Origin: an uncultured Clostridia bacterium
GTDB taxonomy: Bacteria > Bacillota > Clostridia > TANB77 > CAG-508
Direction: 5' to 3'
DNA length: 43,980 nucleotides
NCBI GenBank assembly: GCA_944386755.1
Contig: CALXCF010000013.1
Location: 1 to 43,980, forward strand
The position numbers and the translations under genes are program-made. This document shows positions 1-8,584 of this stretch, piece after piece. Each line of letters opens with the position of its first letter. Position 1 is the first letter of the stretch. The notes beneath the pieces are model-generated. The model was not told the DNA's origin. It searched no databases and saw only the letters and a program-made list of their open reading frames with translations.

Positions 1-182
1 TGTGATGCCATTTTTTATATTAAAAATTTTTAAAATTTTTTTCAAAAAAACTATTGACTTTTTATAGTTGGTCTTTCAAAATTTCTCAATATTATTATTT
101 GTATTTTTTCGATTTATATTCTTAAAAATTTTTTATCATTTTGGGATTTTTTTCAAAAATAAAATACAATTTTTTCATACCA

Positions 183-213
183 AAAAATCCAACTCTAATC
201 AAGCTGGATTTTT
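183..213 (-). terminator. Hairpin terminator after the kinase/ParB-like gene
   Basis: A 9-bp inverted repeat (AAAAATCCA / TGGATTTTT) with a 13-nt loop lies just past the stop codon of the minus-strand gene ending at 246. The A and T runs at both ends would let it work in either direction. Bases 1-182 are very AT-rich and show no other feature I can support. Confidence 0.6.
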
Positions 214-245
214 GTATTTATTATATTTTATAACTTGGTTTATTC

Positions 246-1445
246 TTATCTTTCTTCTTGTTCTTTTTGCTTTAACTTTTCATATATATCAGGATATACT
301 TCTTTATAGCTAAACTCTTTTCCTATCAATTCTTCATGGCCATATAATTTACTTGCTGTTAATCCTTGCATATATTGTCTTGCCGTAATACTCTTTCCTG
401 GAAGTTTTTCATCATCTTTCGCTAACACAACATATGGTACTAATGTCAATCCATCATAAGCCGCCCCAAAATTTCTATGGTGTCCTTCAACTATTCCTTT
501 TAACCCATCTGCTTCTACTATTTCTACAGGTGAAGAAGGGTAATATCCATTTTCTCTTATACTTTGTATTATTTCTTCTAAATCATATAAAGCTTTTCCA
601 TAAGTCAATCTTTCTCCTTGCAATGGTAAAAGTAGTTTTGGGCTTGTCCATTTTTTTTCAAATGGTTTGCCTTGATAAAATAATTCTGAACATTTCAATA
701 TTGTGTCAGAAATATCATTTATACTTGAATAAGATGTATCAATAATTAAATCATAATTATTTTCATCTTCTAAATTCACTCCATATCTTTGCAAATATCT
801 TGAAGTTTCTCCAATTCTTCTTCTTTCTCTTGCTTCCTTTGCTTCAGCTATATCTTTATACCTGCTATCTTCTTTTCCTCTGGTTTTATCTTGCAATAAT
901 CTTTGAGCAGCAACATCAGGAGATGCAGTTAATCTTACTGAAAAAGCATCAGGTATGTTATAAAAAGCCAATCTCGAATCAATTATCCAAATATCATCTG
1001 GTCGACTTTGACTATTAATCTCAATACCTTTTTCTTTAATTCCCTCATCAATTAAAGTGTCAACAATTTTTCTGATTTTTTTAAATTCTTCTAAATTATT
1101 TGCTTGTTCAATATTAAATTTTGACAAATCTAATCCTGATTTTTTTAACATAGCTAAAGTTTCTGTAAACGCTTTCCTATACTCATTGTTACTAAAAATT
1201 TTCTTTAGTTCTTCACTCTCTGTTAATTTTTTTACATTCTCTTCATCATCTAAACTTTGTATTAATTCGACAATTATATTAAAATATTTTCTAAATTCAT
1301 TTCCTGTTGACTCCAAATGTATATTTTCCTCTGCATATCCCATTTGTTTCAATTTTTCTATTATAGCTTTTATATTTGTTCCCTTACCAGTTACTGGTTG
1401 ACCTGATATAGCTAAAATTTTGTTTCTTATTTTATTTTGTTCCAT
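246..1445 (-). CDS. Cytidylate-kinase-like P-loop protein fused to a ParB-like domain
   Basis: A 399-residue two-part protein. Residues about 8-200 look like a nucleoside monophosphate (cytidylate-like) kinase: P-loop GQPVTGKGT near residue 15, a DSRLAFYNIPDAF region, and an Arg-rich lid (EARERRR) as in Cmk-like proteins. The C-terminal ~130 residues look like a ParB/Srx-type domain with the signature GIVEGHHRNFGAA (GHHR at about 321-324) followed by VPYVVL. ParB-type domains bind nucleotide and can be CTPases or phosphotransferases, so both halves may handle nucleotides; the substrate cannot be told. The ATG at 1445 was chosen over an upstream one at 1490 because GGGGGA lies 7 nt before it. 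The gene is monocistronic, with a clear promoter (1481-1509) and terminator. Confidence 0.75.
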   Translation of the reverse strand: MEQNKIRNKILAISGQPVTGKGTNIKAIIEKLKQMGYAEENIHLESTGNEFRKYFNIIVELIQSLDDEENVKKLTESEELKKIFSNNEYRKAFTETLAMLKKSGLDLSKFNIEQANNLEEFKKIRKIVDTLIDEGIKEKGIEINSQSRPDDIWIIDSRLAFYNIPDAFSVRLTASPDVAAQRLLQDKTRGKEDSRYKDIAEAKEARERRRIGETSRYLQRYGVNLEDENNYDLIIDTSYSSINDISDTILKCSELFYQGKPFEKKWTSPKLLLPLQGERLTYGKALYDLEEIIQSIRENGYYPSSPVEIVEADGLKGIVEGHHRNFGAAYDGLTLVPYVVLAKDDEKLPGKSITARQYMQGLTASKLYGHEELIGKEFSYKEVYPDIYEKLKQKEQEER

Positions 1446-1480
1446 ATTATTCCCCCAATTAACATTTTTAATACATATTA

Positions 1481-1509
1481 ATTTTACCATTTTATGTTAA
1501 TAATGTCAA
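1481..1509 (-). promoter_or_regulatory. Sigma-A type promoter of the kinase/ParB-like gene
   Basis: On the minus strand a perfect TTGACA (1504-1509) is followed after exactly 17 bp by TAAAAT (1481-1486), one mismatch from the -10 consensus. It lies about 35 bp upstream of the start codon at 1445. Confidence 0.75.
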
Positions 1510-1528
1510 CTATGAATATATACTAAAA

Positions 1529-1556
1529 AATCAAGAGATATTAATACCTCTTGATT
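1529..1556 (-). terminator. Terminator after the Pro/Arg-rich protein gene
   Basis: Stem AATCAAGAG / CTCTTGATT (9 bp, 10-nt loop) followed on the minus strand by a run of T. It begins 8 bp past the stop codon (1564) of the alternative, probably ancestral, reading frame of the upstream gene. Confidence 0.75.
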
Positions 1557-1579
1557 CAAATCATTAATGTTCATAAATG

Positions 1580-2257
1580 TCATAATACCCTCTTGGCATC
1601 ATTGGAGGTCTTCCTCCACCTTGAGGTAGCCTGCCTGGTCCTTGAGGTGGTCTTCCGTGGTCCTCCAGGAAATGGTGGTCTCATAGGTGGTCTAGGTCTT
1701 GGTGGACGATTTCCTGGTCTTCTAAGCAATTCTCTAATAATTAAAATTCTTATTAAATCTCGTAAACTTCTATTTCTTATTTGTCTATCTTCTCTATTTT
1801 CATTTCTGTTTTCTACTTGTATTGTATCCTTTTTTGCCTCTTTTCTAATCGTTTGACTAGCTGAATTCATTTCGTTTGCATTCATATTTTGAGTTCTATT
1901 TTCTCCAGTCCTTATATTATTTTGCAAGTTTATTGACAAATTAATTTCATTATCTGATGTTCCCTCAATTGCTGAATAGATTTCGTCTGTCATTTCGTCA
2001 ATTACTTCTCTTGTTATTTCTCTTGTATTATTTCTGCATATTTGTGATACCATTGGATAAACAATTTTATATATTTCTGGATAATATTGCTCTAATTCAC
2101 TATTATTATCTTCATTTTCGCTATAATTGTTATTAAAATTGTTGTTATAATTATATCCCTGATTTTGCATATATGACATAGAATCATTGTCATTATATTG
2201 ATAGTTTGGATATCCTAGTATGCTTCTTATGTACTCTTCATAACTCTGATTGTACAT
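1580..2257 (-). CDS. Pro/Arg-rich hypothetical protein, C-terminus apparently frameshifted
   Basis: 225 residues as sequenced: an Asn/Tyr-rich N-terminus (residues 1-55), a mid-section with a possible amphipathic helix, and a basic Pro/Arg-rich tail (RRPGNRPPRPRPPMRPPFPG, about residues 177-196). After GGP the encoded sequence changes character. Skipping one base near 1656-1660 continues the Pro/Gly/Arg style in the next frame (GRPPQGPGRLPQGGGRPPMM, then PRGYYDIYEH) and stops at 1564, just before the terminator. The original protein was therefore probably about 230 residues and this copy carries a one-base change, or the read does. No family is recognised; composition suggests a disordered nucleic-acid- or surface-binding protein. 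The start is supported by AAAGGAGG before the ATG. Confidence 0.6.
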   Translation of the reverse strand: MYNQSYEEYIRSILGYPNYQYNDNDSMSYMQNQGYNYNNNFNNNYSENEDNNSELEQYYPEIYKIVYPMVSQICRNNTREITREVIDEMTDEIYSAIEGTSDNEINLSINLQNNIRTGENRTQNMNANEMNSASQTIRKEAKKDTIQVENRNENREDRQIRNRSLRDLIRILIIRELLRRPGNRPPRPRPPMRPPFPGGPRKTTSRTRQATSRWRKTSNDAKRVL

Positions 2258-2329
2258 TATAAAACCTCCTTTTTCTTTTGTATATGTTATGCATTTTTTA
2301 AAAATTTGTGTCTAAGAGGTTTTACTATT

Positions 2330-2351
2330 AAAATATTCTAGCTAATATTTT
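2330..2351. terminator. Weak hairpin after murD
   Basis: AAAATATT / AATATTTT with a 6-nt loop lies immediately after the murD stop codon. It has low GC and no clear T-run, so termination here is only possible. Confidence 0.3.
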
Positions 2352-2352
2352 T

Positions 2353-3753
2353 CTACAAATTATTCACTAATTTTTTAAACTGTTCACCTCTATCAGCAAA
2401 ATTTTTGAACATATCAAAGCTTGCACTAGCTGGTGAAAATAATACAATTTGACCTTTAACAGCATGTTTCTTTGCTAATTGTACAGTTTCCTCTAAAGAA
2501 TCACACATATAAATATCAAGTTCTTTATTTTGATTTTCTAATTCATTTTTTACTGCATCAAATATTTTTCCTGATGTTTGACCTAACAATATTAAAGTCT
2601 TTACCTTTTCAACTATTGGCTTCGCAATTGGAGTATAATCTAAATTTTTATCATAACCACCTGCTATTAACACAATCTCTTCTGGAAATGAATTTAAACC
2701 TGCAATTGTTCTTGTTGGTGATGAACTTACAGAATCATTATACCATTTAACTCCATCAATTTCTCTTACAAGTTCTAATCTATGTTCTACTGGTTTAAAT
2801 TCTTTTATCGCTTCAATTGCATCTTCTATATCTACTAATGTACTTGTTGCAGCTATTGCAGTTGCTATATTTTCAAAATTATGCTCTCCTCTTAAAATGA
2901 CATCATGTGTATCCAAAATATGTTTTCTTACTCTATCTTCACATTCTTTTATAATTCCATTATCAACAATAAATCCATTATCCAATTTTTCTTTTCCACT
3001 GAAAAAGATTACTTTTCCCGGCACTTCTTTTTCACAACTTCTTGTAATTTCATTATCATAATTTAATACTGTTATTCCATTTTCAGATTGATATTTGAAT
3101 ATATTTTTCTTTGCTTCTATATATTCTTCATAATCTTTATGAATATTTAAATGATTTGGTGTTATATTAGTTATAACCGCAATATCTGGACTTACTTCCA
3201 TTTCCATTAATTGAAAACTACTTAATTCTAATACCAAAATATCTTCTGGTTTCATTTCTGGTAATTTAGTAAATAATGGCGTTCCGATATTTCCTCCCAA
3301 AAATGTTTTAAAACCTGCCTTTTGCAAAATACTATTTATTAAACTTGTTGTTGTTGTCTTTCCATCACTTCCAGTTACTCCAATCATTTTACATGGACAC
3401 ATTTTCATTAACATTTCAATCTCTGATGTTACAATTGCTCCTCTATTTTCTTCTTGAACTAATTCTGGTTTAGTAGGCAAACAACTTGGTGAACGGAAAA
3501 TTATATCAAAATTTCTTAAATATTTTAAACAATCTTTTCCAATTATAAGCTCAAATCCATAATTATTTATTTTTTCTAAGGCTTCCTTGCTTAATTTTTC
3601 CCTTTCTCTTTCATCAAATACTGTTACTCTTGCTTTTTTCTCAAACATGTAATCAAGCAATGGTAAATTACTTACTCCTAATCCTATTATGGCTACTTTT
3701 CTAAATCTTATGTATTCATTAAATTCTTTTAATTTTTCATTTTCAAAATCCAT
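2353..3753 (-). CDS. murD: UDP-N-acetylmuramoylalanine--D-glutamate ligase
   Basis: Adds D-glutamate to UDP-MurNAc-L-Ala in the cytoplasmic stage of peptidoglycan synthesis, using ATP. The 466 residues match the usual MurD size. Visible marks are an N-terminal Rossmann-like domain (VAIIGLGVSNLPLLDYM, residues 18-34), the Mur ligase ATP loop GVTGSDGKTTTT (about residue 124), the LELSSFQL and TNITPNHLNIH central-domain motifs, and the C-terminal ligand-binding domain with EHRLE and NDSVSSSPT. GGAAAGGAG precedes the ATG. The membrane-protein gene upstream is only 26 bp away in the same direction, so the two are probably co-transcribed. Confidence 0.96.
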   Translation of the reverse strand: MDFENEKLKEFNEYIRFRKVAIIGLGVSNLPLLDYMFEKKARVTVFDEREREKLSKEALEKINNYGFELIIGKDCLKYLRNFDIIFRSPSCLPTKPELVQEENRGAIVTSEIEMLMKMCPCKMIGVTGSDGKTTTTSLINSILQKAGFKTFLGGNIGTPLFTKLPEMKPEDILVLELSSFQLMEMEVSPDIAVITNITPNHLNIHKDYEEYIEAKKNIFKYQSENGITVLNYDNEITRSCEKEVPGKVIFFSGKEKLDNGFIVDNGIIKECEDRVRKHILDTHDVILRGEHNFENIATAIAATSTLVDIEDAIEAIKEFKPVEHRLELVREIDGVKWYNDSVSSSPTRTIAGLNSFPEEIVLIAGGYDKNLDYTPIAKPIVEKVKTLILLGQTSGKIFDAVKNELENQNKELDIYMCDSLEETVQLAKKHAVKGQIVLFSPASASFDMFKNFADRGEQFKKLVNNL

Positions 3754-3779
3754 CGTTAACTCCTTTCCTTTAATTTATA

Positions 3780-4289
3780 TTAACTTTCATTCTTTTTGCA
3801 TTGTTTACAAATATCATTTTTTAATACTAAATATATACCACATATCAATAAAATTATTTCACCTATTACCATAAACCAACTTTGATAATAAATATAATAT
3901 ATTCCATAAAATAAACCTGTTGTAATTCCAGACATTCTAACTAATTTCATCTTTGTCTGCCATAAACTATATGTTCTTATTATTGAAGCAATTGTAGGTA
4001 ATAATGATATAGGTCCATTCCAAGTAAAAATACAATTTAGAATTATAATAGCTTCAAAAAATATTAGAATTATTATATATATTATTTTATTTATTCTATT
4101 TCTATTCATAAATATAAAAGATCTTATAAAATTCAAAAAGCTAAGCACTGCCGCTGTGTATGCTGTTATAATAAAATCATAAACTGATTCTAATAAACAG
4201 CTTAATGATTGCACAAATAATGATTTTCTTCTTTCTTTTATACAAATACTGATTATAAGCGTTAGAACAGCTAATATACTAAATATCAT
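3780..4289 (-). CDS. YgjV-family inner membrane protein
   Basis: 169 residues with about five hydrophobic segments, the size and layout of the YgjV / Imp-YgjV family (uncharacterised inner membrane proteins). Family-like features are the Tyr-Thr-Ala-Ala-Val-Leu-Ser-Phe-Leu-Asn stretch (around residue 43), the basic loop FMNRNRINK, and the W-x-x-x-M-K-L-V-R segment (around residue 110). A short cytoplasmic tail carries CKQC. Function is unknown. It begins 19 bp past a putative terminator-free leader, reads toward murD, and has its own promoter (4339-4367). Confidence 0.6.
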   Translation of the reverse strand: MIFSILAVLTLIISICIKERRKSLFVQSLSCLLESVYDFIITAYTAAVLSFLNFIRSFIFMNRNRINKIIYIIILIFFEAIIILNCIFTWNGPISLLPTIASIIRTYSLWQTKMKLVRMSGITTGLFYGIYYIYYQSWFMVIGEIILLICGIYLVLKNDICKQCKKNES

Positions 4290-4338
4290 TTTATTGCTCC
4301 CAATAAATATTATATTTTAGTTTTTTCTATCGTTTCAC

Positions 4339-4367
4339 ATTATACATCAAACTTTTAAAAAAAACAA
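4339..4367 (-). promoter_or_regulatory. Promoter of the ygjV-like/murD transcript
   Basis: Minus strand TTGTTT (4362-4367), 17-bp spacer, TATAAT (4339-4344) preceded by a TG dinucleotide as in extended -10 promoters. It lies 50 bp upstream of the ATG at 4289. Confidence 0.55.
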
Positions 4368-4455
4368 ATGTAAATTTTTAGTATTAAATTTTTCAAGGTA
4401 TATTTTTTCTTTTTAGAGATATAATAATTTTGAAACTTGAATGGAGGTGCTTTTC

Positions 4456-4548
4456 ATGTCAAAGAAAAATAAAGAAAATAAGTCTAATAACAATAACAAA
4501 AACAATCAAAACAATAACAACAATGAAAGACAAAACAACAATAAATAA
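4456..4548 (+). CDS. 30-residue Asn/Lys-rich peptide
   Basis: A small ORF starting MSKKNKENKS and continuing with runs of Asn, Lys and Gln (16 of 30 residues are Asn). It has an excellent ribosome binding site (GGAGGTG, 6 nt before the ATG), a TATAAT box at 4420-4425, and a strong terminator at 4586-4615, so it looks like a complete stand-alone transcription unit. No family is recognised. Its highly charged, unstructured composition recalls small hydrophilic spore or stress peptides, but this is a guess. Confidence 0.5.
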   Translation: MSKKNKENKSNNNNKNNQNNNNNERQNNNK

Positions 4549-4585
4549 CAACAAATAATAGAAAATTGTTATGATTTGTTCAGAA

Positions 4586-4615
4586 AAGACTAGAAATATT
4601 AGCATTTCTAGTCTT
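4586..4615. terminator. Bidirectional terminator between convergent units
   Basis: A perfect 12-bp stem AAGACTAGAAAT / ATTTCTAGTCTT with a 6-nt loop, between the 30-residue plus-strand ORF and the minus-strand hydA stop codon (4661). A T-run follows on the plus strand (AAGTTTTT). Confidence 0.8.
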
Positions 4616-4660
4616 CTTAAGTTTTTCAAAAAATGATATTCATTCACATCAAATCACTAT

Positions 4661-6418
4661 CTAATCATCCAAATGATATTTTTCTCTTTTCCTATAATTT
4701 GTATGCAACAACTTCTCTGCTCTATAGCTTCCCGGTTCTTCTAAATATTCTTCATAAATCTTTTTCAATATTGGATTTTCATGAGATTTTCTAATTGTAC
4801 TCTTTTCATCAATAGAGTAAATACTATCTGCTCTTAATTTTCTAACATCTACCTCTGAACGTGTTTTAGAGCTTTTTATTGGTTGACCTCCACCCATGAT
4901 GCATCCTCCTGGACATGCCATAATTTCTACAAATTGATAATCAGCTTTTCCAGATTTTATTTCATCTAATATTTTTCTTGCATTTGATAATCCGCTTGCA
5001 GCAACTACCTTTATAGGCTTTCCTGCTATTTCTATTGTCGCTTTTTTAATTCCTTTACCACCACGTACTTGCTCAAATTCTATTTTATCTAAACTTTTTC
5101 CAGTTAAAGTATCTTGTGCAGTTCTTAAAGCTGCTTCCATTACTCCACCTGTTGTTCCAAATATTGCTCCTGCACCTGTTGCTTCTCCCATTGGGTCATC
5201 AAAATTACTATCTTCTAATTTTTCAAATTCGATATTAGCCTGTTTAATCATACGAGAAAGTTCTCTTGTAGTAATTACATTATCTACATCGTAAAGTCCG
5301 TCATTTTGCATTTCTGGACGTTGTCGTTCAAATTTTTTAGCAATACATGGCATTACTGATACTGTATATATTTTTTCTGGATTAATTCCCATTTTATTGG
5401 CATAATATGATTTTATTAATGCTCCAAACATTTGATGTGGTGATTTACAACTTGACAAATGTGGCAATAAATCTGGTTCATATGATTCAATATATTTAAC
5501 CCAAGCAGGACAACAAGAAGTCATCATAGGAAGATTATCATTTTTCTTAAATCTTTTTATAAATTCATTAGCTTCTTCCATAATTGTAAAGTCTGCACCT
5601 GTATTTGTATCAAATACTTTGTCAAATCCAAGTCTTTTTAATGCTGTTACCATTTTTCCTGCCACATTTGTTCCAATAGGCATCTGGAATTCTTCACCTA
5701 ATGCCACACGAACTGCAGGTGCTGTTTGAACAACTACATATGTATCTGGATCTTTTAATTTTGCCCATACATCGTTTATTGATTCTTTTTCATGTAATGC
5801 TCCTGTTGGACAGGCTTCTATACATTGACCACAAAATGTACAATTTACATTATTTAAACTACAATCTCCAACTGTTGATATACATGATTCAAATCCTCTA
5901 TTTATTACATCAATTGCTCCTATATGTTGGACATTTTTACAAGCTGCAACACATCTTCTACATAATATACATTTATTAAAATCTCTAACAATTGATGGTG
6001 ATAAGTCATCTACTTTATGTTGTGTCATTTCTCCCGGAAATTCTACACTTAAAACATTGAATTTTGTTGCTAACATTTGAAGTTCGCAGTTTCCTGAACG
6101 TGTACATGTTAAACAGTCTTTTGCATGGTTTGATATTATTAGGTCTAGTATAACATGTCTTGCTTCTAACACGTTTTGCGTATGTGTATGTACTACCATT
6201 CCTTCTTCTACTGTTTGTATACATGATGTTGCAAATCCTCTTCTTCCTTCAACTTCTACTATACACATTCTGCAGTCTCCAACTTCGTTTATTTCTTTTA
6301 AAAAACATAGTGTTGGGATGTCTATTCCTGCTTGCTTTGCAGCTTCTATTATTGTTGTGCCTTCTGGCACTTTTATTTTTTGGTCATCTATTGTTAAATT
6401 AATCATTTTCTTTTCCAT
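4661..6418 (-). CDS. hydA: [FeFe] hydrogenase catalytic subunit (HydA of the HydABC type)
   Basis: 585 residues. Produces or oxidises H2 in the cytoplasm as the catalytic subunit of a trimeric NAD(P)H/ferredoxin-linked hydrogenase. Domains in order: N-terminal [2Fe-2S] ferredoxin (Cys38, 49, 52, 66); His-ligated [4Fe-4S] (His98, Cys102, 105, 111); two [4Fe-4S] (Cys150/153/156/160 and Cys193/196/199/203); then the H-cluster domain with TSCCPAW (Cys302), MPCIAKKFE (Cys358) and EIMACPGGCIMGGGQP (Cys502, Cys506). All cluster ligands are present. The start at Met1 has AGGAG about 10 nt upstream; Met5 is a possible alternative. It is last in the operon hydC-hydB-hydA. The maturases HydEFG are not in this window. 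Confidence 0.96.
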   Translation of the reverse strand: MEKKMINLTIDDQKIKVPEGTTIIEAAKQAGIDIPTLCFLKEINEVGDCRMCIVEVEGRRGFATSCIQTVEEGMVVHTHTQNVLEARHVILDLIISNHAKDCLTCTRSGNCELQMLATKFNVLSVEFPGEMTQHKVDDLSPSIVRDFNKCILCRRCVAACKNVQHIGAIDVINRGFESCISTVGDCSLNNVNCTFCGQCIEACPTGALHEKESINDVWAKLKDPDTYVVVQTAPAVRVALGEEFQMPIGTNVAGKMVTALKRLGFDKVFDTNTGADFTIMEEANEFIKRFKKNDNLPMMTSCCPAWVKYIESYEPDLLPHLSSCKSPHQMFGALIKSYYANKMGINPEKIYTVSVMPCIAKKFERQRPEMQNDGLYDVDNVITTRELSRMIKQANIEFEKLEDSNFDDPMGEATGAGAIFGTTGGVMEAALRTAQDTLTGKSLDKIEFEQVRGGKGIKKATIEIAGKPIKVVAASGLSNARKILDEIKSGKADYQFVEIMACPGGCIMGGGQPIKSSKTRSEVDVRKLRADSIYSIDEKSTIRKSHENPILKKIYEEYLEEPGSYRAEKLLHTNYRKREKYHLDD

Positions 6419-6443
6419 AACTCTATCTCTCCTATTTATTTTT

Positions 6444-6499
6444 AAGGTCCGTCCCTAAATCCCCGATTTTAGGGATTTTTAGGACCGTCCCCTAATCCC
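6444..6499 (-). repeat. GGGAC-type palindromic element, copy 1
   Basis: Fills the hydB-hydA intergenic gap. Minus strand: AGGGATTAGGGGACGGTCC, a central part with AATCCC/GGGATT pairing, then GGGACGGACCTT. The outer GGTCC/GGACC arms pair. It is nearly the same as copy 3 at 11050-11106 and begins 2 bp after the hydB stop codon. Confidence 0.75.
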
Positions 6500-6501
6500 T
6501 G

Positions 6502-8361
6502 CTAGTTTCCAATTGCATGGAATGGACAACTTGCTATACAAGTACCACATTTAATACATTTTTCTTGATTTATTATTCTTTTATCTCTTCCAGCTCCATC
6601 AATAGCATTTACTGGGCAATGTTTTTGACATAAGCCACAGCCTTTACACTTTTCTGGGTCAACTGTTATTTTTGCCATTGCTTTACATTCTAATGTTTTA
6701 CATTCTTTTTGAATAGCATGTTGTCTAAATTCTTCTCTAAAGTATTTTAATGTACTTACTACTGGGTTTGGTGCACTTTGACCAAGACCGCATAAACTTG
6801 CTTTTTGGATATTTGCTGCCAATTTTTCTAATCTATATATGTCAAATTCTTCTCCCTCACCATTACATAGTCTTTCAAGAATTTCTAACATTCTTTTTGT
6901 TCCTATCCTACATGGTGTACACTTACCACAACTTTCACTTACTGTAAATTCTAAATAGAACTTAGCCAAACATACCATACATTTAGTGTCATCCATAACA
7001 ATTAGTCCACCTGAACCCATCATAGAACCAATTGCTTTTAAGGATTCATAATCTATTGGTGTATCTAAATGTTCTTTTGGTATACATCCTCCTGATGGTC
7101 CTCCTGTTTGTGCTGCTTTAAATTCTCTACCATTTGGTATTCCTCCACCTATGTCATATACAATTTCTCTTAATGTTGTCCCCATTGGTACTTCTACAAG
7201 TCCTATATTATTTACATTTCCACCTAATGCAAATACTTTTGTACCTTTTGAATTTGCAGTTCCTATTGATGAATACCATTCAGCACCTTTTAATATTATT
7301 TGTGCTATGTTTGCATATGTTTCAACATTATTTATTAATGTTGGTTTTCCCCATAAACCTGCTACTGCTGGATATGGTGGTTTTACTCTTGGTTGACCTC
7401 TTCTTCCTTCAATAGATTCAAGTAGTGCTGTTTCTTCTCCACATACAAATGCTCCTGCACCTAATCTTATTTCTATGTCAAAATTAAAGTTTTTGCCAAA
7501 AATATTTTTACCTAAAATACCATAATCTCTTGCTTGGTCTATTGCTATTTGTAATCTTTGAACTGCAATTGGATATTCTGCTCTCACATAAATATATCCT
7601 TTGTCCGCACCTATTGCATAAGCTGCAATTGCCATAGCTTCTAGCACACTATGTGGGTCACCTTCAAGAATACTTCTATCCATAAAAGCACCTGGGTCAC
7701 CTTCATCAGCATTACAAACAACATATTTTTGTTTTCCTTCTGAAGCTCTTGTTAGCTCCCACTTCTTACCTGTTGGGAAACCTGCTCCACCTCTACCTCT
7801 AAGTCCAGAATTTTTTACTGTTTCTATTACTTCTTCTGGTGTCATATCACTTAACACTTTTTCTAATGCTAGATAGCCATCAAAGGCTATGTATTCATCT
7901 ATATTTTCAGGATTTATTACACCACAATTCTTCAAAGCAATTCTTTTTTGCTTTTTATAGAAATTCAAATCATCTAATCTATCAACCATTTTGCCATCTA
8001 TATCTCTACACAAAAGCCTTTCAACTTTTCCACCTTTTACAATATGTGTATCAATAATTTCTTCACAATCTTCTGGTGTAACCATTGCATAAAAAGTATC
8101 TTCTGGACGTATTATAACAATTGGACCTTTTGCACATAAACCAAAACATCCTGTTTGTATAACACGTACATTATCTATACCTTTTTCTTCTAAAATTTCT
8201 CTAAACCTTCTTAATATTTCAGGTGATTTAGATGATGTACAACCAGTTCCATGGCAGACTAAAATATGTTTTTCTCTAGTATCTGCTTTAGTATTTACTC
8301 TTAAATCTAATTCTTTTCTTTTTTCTTCTCTTATTTTGTGTATTTCCTTTAAAGATTTCAT
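6502..8361 (-). CDS. hydB: NuoF-like NAD(H)/FMN subunit of the bifurcating hydrogenase (HydB)
   Basis: 619 residues. Carries FMN and the NADH site and connects to HydA. Domains in order: thioredoxin-like [2Fe-2S] domain (Cys36, 41, 72, 76), NuoF core with the FMN/NADH glycine-rich loop GRGGAGFPTGKKWE, SLBB domain, [4Fe-4S] domain with SCGKCTPCRIGT, and a C-terminal 2x[4Fe-4S] ferredoxin (CKGCGLCQKHC, CIKCGTCIASC). This is the order expected for HydB/HndC proteins. I chose the ATG at 8361 because AAAGGAGG sits 5-6 nt before it; an in-frame ATG at 8427 would add 22 residues encoded by a repeat element. Confidence 0.95.
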   Translation of the reverse strand: MKSLKEIHKIREEKRKELDLRVNTKADTREKHILVCHGTGCTSSKSPEILRRFREILEEKGIDNVRVIQTGCFGLCAKGPIVIIRPEDTFYAMVTPEDCEEIIDTHIVKGGKVERLLCRDIDGKMVDRLDDLNFYKKQKRIALKNCGVINPENIDEYIAFDGYLALEKVLSDMTPEEVIETVKNSGLRGRGGAGFPTGKKWELTRASEGKQKYVVCNADEGDPGAFMDRSILEGDPHSVLEAMAIAAYAIGADKGYIYVRAEYPIAVQRLQIAIDQARDYGILGKNIFGKNFNFDIEIRLGAGAFVCGEETALLESIEGRRGQPRVKPPYPAVAGLWGKPTLINNVETYANIAQIILKGAEWYSSIGTANSKGTKVFALGGNVNNIGLVEVPMGTTLREIVYDIGGGIPNGREFKAAQTGGPSGGCIPKEHLDTPIDYESLKAIGSMMGSGGLIVMDDTKCMVCLAKFYLEFTVSESCGKCTPCRIGTKRMLEILERLCNGEGEEFDIYRLEKLAANIQKASLCGLGQSAPNPVVSTLKYFREEFRQHAIQKECKTLECKAMAKITVDPEKCKGCGLCQKHCPVNAIDGAGRDKRIINQEKCIKCGTCIASCPFHAIGN

Positions 8362-8382
8362 ACTTTCCTCCTTTTGTCCTTT

Positions 8383-8427
8383 TAGGGACGTTTCCGTTTG
8401 GACATTTTTGTCCATTTGGGGACACAT
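8383..8427 (-). repeat. GGGAC-type palindromic element, copy 2
   Basis: Contains TAGGGACG and GGGGACA flanking the small hairpin TGGACA / TGTCCA. It sits just upstream of the hydB ribosome binding site, in the leader between hydC and hydB. Confidence 0.55.
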
Positions 8428-8521
8428 CTTATTTTCTAATTATTGTATAGGAAAAATTAGCTTTTATCTTGGCTTTATTTGAAATTTTTCCGTATACAAA
8501 AAGGTTAATTTACCTTGACAC

Positions 8522-8584
8522 GTGCAATAATTGCGCAGCAATTTTGCACATCTAGACGTCGAAATCTTTGATTTCGCTAACGTC
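8522..8584. repeat. Pair of adjacent hairpins in the hydC-hydB gap
   Basis: Hairpin one (8522-8549) pairs GTGCAA with TTGCAC and continues AATTGC/GCAATT after a one-base bulge, loop GCA. Hairpin two (8555-8584) pairs GACGT with ACGTC and CGAAATC with GATTTCG. Together with the element at 8383-8427 they fill the 246-bp gap in an otherwise compact operon. They could be mRNA processing or stability structures, or a decayed repeat. Confidence 0.6.

Noticed and set aside
68..313. 81-codon plus-strand ORF near the window start
   Set aside because: Phe/Leu/Ile-rich low-complexity translation of T-rich DNA; overlaps a terminator and the end of the minus-strand gene, with no ribosome binding site.
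1551..1856. 101-codon plus-strand ORF with Gly-rich stretch
   Set aside because: Antisense of the Pro/Arg-rich coding region (CCN codons read as NGG); no ribosome binding site.
4459..4647. 62-codon minus-strand ORF rich in Ile, Val and Phe
   Set aside because: It crosses the bidirectional terminator at 4586-4615 and is antisense to the Asn-rich small ORF; its hydrophobic composition is what AAT/AAC-rich DNA gives on the other strand.
8362..8427. 22-residue N-terminal extension of HydB
   Set aside because: It is encoded by a palindromic repeat, and the consensus ribosome binding site lies just before the internal ATG at 8361.
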